Below are positions 1 to 5,209 of a stretch of 8,676 nt of DNA, in pieces. Within the stretch, counting starts at the first letter, position 1; each line of letters begins with the position of its first letter. Position numbers and translations under genes: made by a program. The notes below the pieces were generated by a model. That model was not told the origin of the DNA, did not search any database, and worked only from the letters and a program-made list of their open reading frames with translations. Origin of the DNA: Planctomycetota bacterium (GTDB lineage Bacteria; Planctomycetota; Brocadiia; JAJRTI01); NCBI GenBank assembly GCA_024278415.1, contig JAJRTI010000481.1, forward strand, positions 1 through 8,676. The letters run 5' to 3'.

Positions 1-197
1 CGGCCTGCGGCCGCAACCCTGGGCTAGAAGCCGGAAGCCCGTTGGGCTTCCCAACAGCGTTGCGTCAAGCGGAAACGCTGTCCATTGAACTCGCGCACGT
101 TCATGGGGCCAACGACTGTTGCAATCGGCTGAAGTGTTACAGAAACAATATGTTCAGAGAGTCCCACTTAGCAGCCCTAGCCAACTCAGATTCAACC
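1..197. other. Non-coding leader upstream of the operon
   Basis: This stretch shows no convincing coding sequence. A frame stays open from position 42 into the first gene, but its translation up to about 197 has no recognisable family features and precedes the plausible signal peptide, so I read it as untranslated leader. Frame 1 ends at a TAG at 25-27 and could be the last few codons of an upstream gene; eight codons are too few to judge. The segment from about 85 to 197 is less GC-rich than the genes, as expected of a promoter or leader. I could not find a well-spaced sigma-70 pair: TTGCAA at 119-124 lacks a good -10 box at 16-18 bases. Confidence 0.5.
33..80. repeat. Cluster of overlapping inverted repeats (hairpins)
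   Basis: Three perfect inverted repeats lie here. GGAAGCCC (33-40) pairs with GGGCTTCC (44-51) around a 3-base loop. GTTGGG (41-46) pairs with CCCAAC (50-55) and competes with the first stem, because they share bases 44-51. CAGCGTT (55-61) pairs with AACGCTG (74-80) around a 12-base loop. No T-run follows, so a simple intrinsic terminator for an upstream gene is not supported. The cluster could be a leader structure, a bidirectional processing site, or one copy of a dispersed intergenic repeat. The pairing is seen directly; the role is unknown. Confidence 0.45.
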
Positions 198-545
198 ATG
201 ATGTCAAGAACCGGCTCTTTCCATTGCGACACGCTGACCATGATGCTCCCCCAGAGTTCTACCGCGGCGCCCCCGCCGCGGCATGACGTTCCGACGGCCC
301 GAACAGCCACCTGGGGCGTGCTGGCGCTCGCCCTGTTAGTCTTTCAAGGCATGGTCTTGTCTGCCGACACGGAAACGGCAGACCCTCAACATCTCCCCCC
401 TGCGTATGCGGAAGTCTCGGTCGCGCGCGGGCTCGCAGCGCTGCAACAGGGAAGGCCGGATTTGGCGCAAGATGCATTTCAGGACGCGCTCGCTATCGAC
501 CCCGACAACGCGGAAGCCAAGACCGGCCTCGCCTTAGTGCTGTAA
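198..545 (+). CDS. N-terminal part of interrupted TPR / beta-barrel outer-membrane protein
   Basis: This is the first part of a gene that continues in the same frame at 546-1847 but is cut by a TAA at 543-545. It contains a hydrophobic export signal (WGVLALALLVFQGMVLSA, about 312-365), a short linker, one complete 34-residue TPR unit at 408-509 with the expected Gly8, Ala20, Phe24 and Pro32, and the first 11 residues of a second unit. The start is uncertain. In-frame ATGs occur at 150, 198, 201, 240 and 243, none with a clear Shine-Dalgarno site, and the frame is open back to 42. I chose 198 because upstream sequence looks non-coding; 240 is equally possible. Alone, this fragment would be an exported stub of about 115 residues with no barrel. 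It is either a relic of a nonsense mutation or the product of a sequencing error. Confidence 0.6.
   Translation: MMSRTGSFHCDTLTMMLPQSSTAAPPPRHDVPTARTATWGVLALALLVFQGMVLSADTETADPQHLPPAYAEVSVARGLAALQQGRPDLAQDAFQDALAIDPDNAEAKTGLALVL
543..545 (+). other. In-frame TAA interrupting the second TPR unit
   Basis: The codons on both sides are in one frame and make continuous TPR sequence. Units of exactly 34 codons run 408-509, 510-611, 612-713 and 714-815, and the TAA is codon 12 of the second. Restoring any sense codon gives a normal repeat with Ala20 and Pro32 in place. Single changes from TAT or TAC (Tyr), CAA (Gln), GAA or AAA would explain it; Tyr occupies the same position in the fourth unit. 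TAA is the ordinary stop of the gene ending at 5192, so a reassigned code is unlikely. Confidence 0.85.
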
Positions 546-557
546 GAACTCAAGAAG

Positions 558-1847
558 GTGGACGAGGCGGTCAAGCAGATGGAGGAGGTCGCGCGGGAGC
601 GGCCCGACGATCCTGAGGCGACGTACCAGCTTGGCCGGCTCTATATGCTCGCGGGCAAGCCCAAGCAAGCCCTGCCCCTGCTAAAGAAGACGTGGAAACA
701 CAATCCCAAGAGGCCGGACTTGGGGCTTTACTTGGGGCGTCTGCTCTACGACCGCGGTTCCTTTGGCCGGGCGGCCAAAGTGTTCCGTCAAGGGGAGTAC
801 TCGAACGAGGCGACAGCCAACGCGGCGCACTTCTATGAGGGCCTCGCCTTGGCGAAGCTGGGTTTCTTCGGCCAGGCCCATGAGCAACTCAAGCTTGTCG
901 AAGATTACCAGGCCGCCCCCAACTTCGCAGAGGTGGCGAGTTCCCTGCGGAAACAATTGGCCGTGAGCCCTGGGGGCCGCCGGTTCCGGCTCTTCGGCCG
1001 CGTCGCAGCCCACTACGACGACAACGCCAACTTCGTGCCTGATACGAATGTGTTCAACCTGCGTTCGCAAGAACAAAGTACCCGAGGCTCTACCCTTTCC
1101 TTGAGGATGGAGTACGACCTGCTGAGACGCCCTTCAGGCGAGATCACCTTGCGGACCGACGTCTACCAGACCCTGAACATCGATCTGCCGGATACGGACG
1201 TGAGCGACGTCGCGGTGGAGGTGCTTTTCAACCATCGTGGGCGCGATTTTGGCCTTCCCGCCCAAGTGGGCCTGTCCCTGCGCGTGGACCAGCTTCTGGT
1301 AGACTTCGACAACTTCCTGCAACGGGCGAGCATTTCGCCGTCCTACACGCTCATTGAACGGCCTTGGACCTCGACCGAAGTCCACGCGACGTACCAATAC
1401 CGCAGTTTCAGCGACCAGGGCGCTTGGGAAGGAACACGCGAGGACCGAGACGCCCACCACTATGGCGCCGGCCTGTCCCAGACGTTCCTCTATCGCCAGA
1501 TGCGATTGACCCTCGGATACGACATGAGCGTCGAAAACGCCCAAGGCGGCAACTACGATTACACGGGCCACCAACTGAGCGCCGGCTTCTCCTCTCCCCT
1601 CCACTTCTGGAATCTTCAGTTCGATCTGTATTCCAACGTTCGTTTCCTCTCCTATGATGGCACGAACAGCCTCTTCAACCTTCATCGAAACGACACGCAG
1701 TACATGACGGTGGCCACCCTGCGCAAGCCGCTCAAGTACGGCATGGCCCTCTTCGCCGAGTACACCCACACGCACAACAACAGTGATATTGCGCTCTACG
1801 AGTACACGAGGAACATGTACCTCGTCGGCCTGGAATGGAAGTTCTGA
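558..1847 (+). CDS. TPR / outer-membrane beta-barrel protein, Slam-like architecture (C-terminal part)
   Basis: This is the larger part of the interrupted gene: the rest of TPR unit 2, units 3 and 4 (612-815), a degenerate fifth unit to about 930, then a C-terminal region of about 285 residues from about 980. That region alternates polar and hydrophobic residues, is rich in Tyr, Phe, Trp and Asn, and ends in YLVGLEWKF. A terminal Phe after an aromatic-rich strand is the usual beta-signal recognised by the BAM complex. A periplasmic TPR domain followed by a barrel resembles Slam-type proteins, which move proteins to the cell surface. The YDDNANFVPD stretch at the first strand fits that group. 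The GTG at 558 is only the first possible start after the TAA and has no spaced ribosome site, so independent translation is doubtful. If the TAA is an error, the full protein is about 549 residues. Family assignment is from architecture, not a search. Confidence 0.65.
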   Translation: MDEAVKQMEEVARERPDDPEATYQLGRLYMLAGKPKQALPLLKKTWKHNPKRPDLGLYLGRLLYDRGSFGRAAKVFRQGEYSNEATANAAHFYEGLALAKLGFFGQAHEQLKLVEDYQAAPNFAEVASSLRKQLAVSPGGRRFRLFGRVAAHYDDNANFVPDTNVFNLRSQEQSTRGSTLSLRMEYDLLRRPSGEITLRTDVYQTLNIDLPDTDVSDVAVEVLFNHRGRDFGLPAQVGLSLRVDQLLVDFDNFLQRASISPSYTLIERPWTSTEVHATYQYRSFSDQGAWEGTREDRDAHHYGAGLSQTFLYRQMRLTLGYDMSVENAQGGNYDYTGHQLSAGFSSPLHFWNLQFDLYSNVRFLSYDGTNSLFNLHRNDTQYMTVATLRKPLKYGMALFAEYTHTHNNSDIALYEYTRNMYLVGLEWKF

Positions 1848-1867
1848 CCCGCCAGGCGCCCCTCACC

Positions 1868-1874
1868 AAGGAAG
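1868..1874 (+). promoter_or_regulatory. Ribosome binding site that sets the start at 1880
   Basis: AAGGAAG lies 5 bases before the ATG at 1880. It is the clearest Shine-Dalgarno site in the window and favours this ATG over the in-frame ATG at 1835, which overlaps the end of the barrel gene and would put 15 extra residues before the signal peptide. Confidence 0.65.
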
Positions 1875-1879
1875 CCCCC

Positions 1880-2590
1880 ATGGACCGCCCCCTGCTACGT
1901 TTCCCACGCGCGCTTCAGCCTTGTTCGGGGCTCATTCCCCTCGCCTTGCTCCTCCTGGCCCTCCCGCCCCTCTACGCCCAGAAGAAGGTGGCCATCAAGT
2001 GGCCCGCCAAGGAAGCCACGGTCGAGGACTTCCACCCCTTCGGCGTGGAGGTCAAGTTCGAGCGATGGTACAGCTTCAAACAGAGCGTGGCCACTCGATC
2101 CCTAACGGACTATATCAAGAGCCGGTTGGATTACGAAAAGTCTATCCTCTGGGGAACCCTGCCCACGCTGAAGCAAATGGGCCCCGTCGCCAAGCAGAGC
2201 CTGCTCAAATCGATCCAGTCGCGAGAGGAGATTCAGAAACGGCTCAAGAAGAAGGACGAAGAACTCCTGCCCGACGCACTCGGGTATTTCCACATGGAAG
2301 AACCGACCACGATGGAGAGTTGCCCCGCGACGCCAGACAGCTACCGCGCGGTCTCGCTGTACCTCTATTCGTGGAAAACTGTGGTCGCGGCCTACCGCTT
2401 CTTGCTCCAGCAGGAACTGAAGCTCTATGCCATCAAGGACAAGATCGACGCGGGCTTGATCAAGTTGGGCAAACCGCCGGCGCCAAGTAAGAAGGCGAGC
2501 CCCGCCGCCAAGCCCGGCGGGAAGGCGGCGCCTGCTTCGGCCGGGCCCAAGGGGGCGCCCGGCAAGACTCCTCCCAAAAAACGAAAGTGA
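1880..2590 (+). CDS. Secreted protein with shared N-terminal domain and Lys/Pro/Ala-rich tail
   Basis: I do not recognise a named family. The 236-residue product has a signal peptide (basic start, hydrophobic core about 18-32, likely cleavage after LYA before Gln34). Two mature blocks, 37-64 and 133-175, align without gaps to residues 49-76 and 152-194 of the giant protein starting at 5210. They share V..P, His52, the WY pair at 63-64, the ALGYF/AIAYF motif, Cys148, and a T...AY motif near 169-172. The segment between is helical and charged. Residues 198-236 are a disordered, strongly basic tail of Lys, Pro, Ala and Gly ending PPKKRK, suited to binding an acidic polymer or surface. The gene starts 32 bases after the barrel gene, and its TGA overlaps the next gene's GTG by four bases. 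It may be a free-standing relative of the domain used by the large protein. Export is well supported; function is unknown. Confidence 0.85.
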   Translation: MDRPLLRFPRALQPCSGLIPLALLLLALPPLYAQKKVAIKWPAKEATVEDFHPFGVEVKFERWYSFKQSVATRSLTDYIKSRLDYEKSILWGTLPTLKQMGPVAKQSLLKSIQSREEIQKRLKKKDEELLPDALGYFHMEEPTTMESCPATPDSYRAVSLYLYSWKTVVAAYRFLLQQELKLYAIKDKIDAGLIKLGKPPAPSKKASPAAKPGGKAAPASAGPKGAPGKTPPKKRK

Positions 2591-4437
2591 AGGCTTCGGT
2601 GCGTACGAGCCCACAGGAGCGAGCGGATGCTCTTCGCCTAGCCCGCATTTCTCACGAGTCCAGTCGGGGGCAGATGCAAGGCGCACGGTGCGGACGGGCC
2701 TCATTCCCAGGCACACCGTCCATTGGCGGCCGTCTCCTGCGTTTCTCTGCTTGGGCTGGTGAGAAATGCGGGCTGCCCGTGCCCGCTCGGAAGCCGGCTT
2801 GGGGCCGGCCGCTACGGTGGATACCGTTCGCCGGGTTGCCCCTGTTGATGATTGCTACCGTGCTGGGCTCCCCGGCCGCGCGGCGCGGCATCGCCGCCCG
2901 CTCGCGGGCGAACGCGCAGGCGACGGCACCGAGCTTTCCCAAAGAGGAGGTGACCCTCAACCTCTCCTGCACGTCCGGCCAGACGCCGGCCCTCGATCCT
3001 GTGCCGGACTTTTTGCCAGATCGGATCAGCGTGCGCGTGGCATGCAAGAAGAAGCCCTCCGGCGGCGGCAAGGGCAAGGGCGGCGGCGGCAAAGGCAATG
3101 CGTTCTCCTTCCCGCCCGACAAAATCAAGATCCACATCAGTTGCTACAAGCCTAAGCCGGCCCCGTTGCCGACGTTCCATTTCCCCGATTTCACCGTCGT
3201 CATCAGCATTGGGTGCGAGGAGGAAGAGAAAGACCTGCCGCCGGCGCAAGTGGCCGGAAGGATTGTCACCGGCTCGGGCCGGCGCCAATTGCAGGATCTT
3301 GCCAAGCAGAGCAACCCGATCGCGCCGCACCAACGCCCAGTCACGCCTTCCGGGAGACGCCAACTGGAAGACCTGGCGAGGAAGGCGGGAATTGCTCAGC
3401 CGCGCGATCAACTCGTCGTCACAGGTCCGGACGGGGCCACGATTGGCCACGTCTTCGCCGATCCCCAGGGCGAGACATGGTTTGCCCCCGGAAAGGATAC
3501 GTGGCAAAGGCTTGACGCGTGGATTGGGCAAGTCGGAGCATCCGACCTCGCCTGGGTTGTTTCCCAAGTCCCTGCGCGGATCCGCCCTGACGGCTCCGTC
3601 GACTTGAACGGCCATACCATCGGCCGCGTCGACGCCTTGTCTCCGCTCATTGCGAAGTTGGCCCGCAAACCTGAAACAAGGGTTGGACACGGCACGGCCG
3701 GAGCGCGGCCCGATCGAGGATCGGCAGGGGGCGCGGTCACGCTCACCCTTGCGCCTGTCGCCGCGGGCCCGGGAGATTCGTGGGCGTACACGCCCTCGAC
3801 CTTGGCGATCCCGCAGGACCCCCTCGTGCAGGAGCAGATCGCAGACAGCCAAGACGGGGTGGTTGTGGACTGCACCGGCAACTCGGCCGGCCAAATCTGC
3901 CAGAAGCCGGGGTGGCCCATCCCCGACTCAGGAAGCCAGTTGATTCCCGGCGCTCCGTCCGGCCAACGCATGTATGCGCTCGCCGCGCACAGCCCGGTGC
4001 ACGGGTTCTGCATGGACCGAGGGCTCGCGCCGCCCCAGCCGGGCCGGCAGTACTACCGGCCTCTGGCCTGGGACAGCGGATTCCTGCCGGAAGGCAACCC
4101 TTTCTTGTACCAGTTGCTGCTCTTCAAGGGCATCGACAAGCAGATCAAAGACCTCGTGGACGCGGGCGCGTTCTCCGACATCCCCATGGACCCCAAGAGG
4201 CTTCACCTCACGCTCTCGCAACTCTACCTCTGGCATCTCATGGACCACCTCAACTTCGAAATGGTGAAGGAGCACGTGGTGGCTCAAGTGAAAGACGCCC
4301 GGCTCAAGGTCAAGAGAAGAGACATCGCCGCCATGGCCCGTTCTCTCTACAAGGCGGTCTTCGCCATCGAGCAGAAGCTGGCGGAAACGCATCCCGAGTG
4401 GAGTGGGTTGAGAGTTCAAGGAACTCGCGCCAGATGA
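2587..4437 (+). CDS. Secreted multi-repeat protein with a C-terminal thioester (TED/TQXA-like) domain
   Basis: The 616-residue frame starts at a GTG inside the preceding stop. The signal core lies at about 76-95 with a possible cleavage after ANA (108-110), so GTG 2779 is an alternative start that gives a normal-length signal peptide. Order: four short strands each ending in Cys (Cys128, 153, 186, 210) separated by Pro- or Gly/Lys-rich linkers (SGGGKGKGGGGKG at 158-170); two copies of SGRRQL[QE]DLA at 230 and 255; a bipartite module (277-301 and 334-348) shared with the protein at 5210; then a C-terminal domain from about 460. There, HGFCMDRG (Cys475) and LTLSQLYLWH (Gln545, Trp549) match the Cys and the TQxA[IV]W-type Gln that form the internal thioester of Gram-positive adhesin TED domains, with Gln and Trp at the right spacing. 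The 70-residue gap is shorter than in many TEDs, and Ser replaces Thr before Gln. Assignment is by motif only. Confidence 0.75.
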   Translation: MKASVRTSPQERADALRLARISHESSRGQMQGARCGRASFPGTPSIGGRLLRFSAWAGEKCGLPVPARKPAWGRPLRWIPFAGLPLLMIATVLGSPAARRGIAARSRANAQATAPSFPKEEVTLNLSCTSGQTPALDPVPDFLPDRISVRVACKKKPSGGGKGKGGGGKGNAFSFPPDKIKIHISCYKPKPAPLPTFHFPDFTVVISIGCEEEEKDLPPAQVAGRIVTGSGRRQLQDLAKQSNPIAPHQRPVTPSGRRQLEDLARKAGIAQPRDQLVVTGPDGATIGHVFADPQGETWFAPGKDTWQRLDAWIGQVGASDLAWVVSQVPARIRPDGSVDLNGHTIGRVDALSPLIAKLARKPETRVGHGTAGARPDRGSAGGAVTLTLAPVAAGPGDSWAYTPSTLAIPQDPLVQEQIADSQDGVVVDCTGNSAGQICQKPGWPIPDSGSQLIPGAPSGQRMYALAAHSPVHGFCMDRGLAPPQPGRQYYRPLAWDSGFLPEGNPFLYQLLLFKGIDKQIKDLVDAGAFSDIPMDPKRLHLTLSQLYLWHLMDHLNFEMVKEHVVAQVKDARLKVKRRDIAAMARSLYKAVFAIEQKLAETHPEWSGLRVQGTRAR

Positions 4438-5192
4438 ACGTGCGTCATTCAACCACGGTTTGCCGAGCGCGGTCCCCCTTGGCAGGGGCTGTCGCCGCCG
4501 GCTTCATCGGAGCCGCTCTCTTGGCGTCCCTCGCGCAAGGAGCGGAGACGTCGGCTGAGGCCCGCGCCTGTCTGGAGACGATCGAATCGATCTGCCGTCA
4601 GCCCGCGATCGTGCGATCCGACCGGGCGGGCGAACTCGCCGCGGCGTTCGCCGCGCTCAAGAGGTCGAACCCTTCGGCAGAAACGGTTCGCCAAGCAGCC
4701 CTTCTCCTCACGTACAAGATTACCCACGACTACTGGCAACTGCGAAGTTTCTGCGTCGACCTAAACAAGCAAGCCAAGCACAGCAGCCTCAAAAGCATCT
4801 TGAAGCTGAGCCCCGCGGACGTGGGCCTTTTGGACCAGAAACTGGCGAAGTTCGGCCAAGCGCTCGTGATGGAACGCCCTCTCATCGACAACCCTCCGGA
4901 GCGCCTGGCCCCAGAGGAGGCCTGGGAAGTCATCGACACCCACCTCCCGTTCATGGCGCCAGATGGGGACGCCAGTCTGGCCCGGCTCTGGAGCGCGTTT
5001 GAGAGGTTGTTGGCCCCGGCGATGGCCGGCTCTGAGTCGAAGTACCAAGCCGCGCTCGCCAAGGTCCGCGCGGCCTGGCGAGCGCGGCCGCAGGACTTGA
5101 ACGCGCTCCCGGAAGACGAGGCCCGGTTCGTCAAAGTCCTCGGCCGCACGCGCATGTACTACCGCCGCTTTGCCGGCTTGACGCCCCCTTAA
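4434..5192 (+). CDS. Secreted helical protein of unknown function
   Basis: I do not recognise this 252-residue protein. The frame is open back to 3780, but that part is a shadow of the preceding gene. The ATG at 4434 overlaps that gene's stop as ATGA, has AAGGA at 4418-4422 eleven bases before it, and opens directly into a signal peptide (core about 15-34, likely cleavage after QGA at 37). The mature protein looks almost wholly alpha-helical, rich in Ala, Leu, Arg and Glu, with four Cys (47, 55, and 10 in the signal, plus one in SFCVDL near 105). Its end, RMYYRRFAGLTPP, is basic and aromatic. It shows no clear similarity to its neighbours. Overlap coupling suggests its amount is tied to that of the thioester-domain protein, so it may be a partner, chaperone or accessory subunit; that is inference from position only. 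Confidence 0.8.
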   Translation: MNVRHSTTVCRARSPLAGAVAAGFIGAALLASLAQGAETSAEARACLETIESICRQPAIVRSDRAGELAAAFAALKRSNPSAETVRQAALLLTYKITHDYWQLRSFCVDLNKQAKHSSLKSILKLSPADVGLLDQKLAKFGQALVMERPLIDNPPERLAPEEAWEVIDTHLPFMAPDGDASLARLWSAFERLLAPAMAGSESKYQAALAKVRAAWRARPQDLNALPEDEARFVKVLGRTRMYYRRFAGLTPP

Positions 5193-5209
5193 CACCCAGC
5201 AATCCGAAC

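Noticed and set aside
33..51. Intrinsic terminator of an upstream gene
   Set aside because: The stem is strong but is followed by CAACAGCG, not a T-run.
119..150. Sigma-70 promoter (TTGCAA with a downstream -10)
   Set aside because: The best -10-like bases (ACAATA, 145-150) sit about 20 bases away and match poorly.
543..545. Programmed recoding or an alternative genetic code reading TAA as an amino acid
   Set aside because: TAA is used as a normal stop at 5190-5192 and TGA ends the other genes. No recoding signal is visible, so mutation or error is simpler.
2812..3894. 360-codon minus-strand frame
   Set aside because: It lies fully opposite the thioester-domain gene, is Arg/Gly-rich with no recognisable features, and has no start signals.
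3780..4433. Upstream extension of the gene starting at 4434
   Set aside because: It would overlap the preceding gene by more than 650 bases, and its translation is a shadow. The ATG at 4434 has a ribosome site and opens a signal peptide.
4710..4755. Second thioester-like pair in the 4434 product (RQAALLL and SFCVDL)
   Set aside because: The Gln precedes the Cys, the reverse of TED order, and the Trp after the Gln is missing. Likely coincidence.
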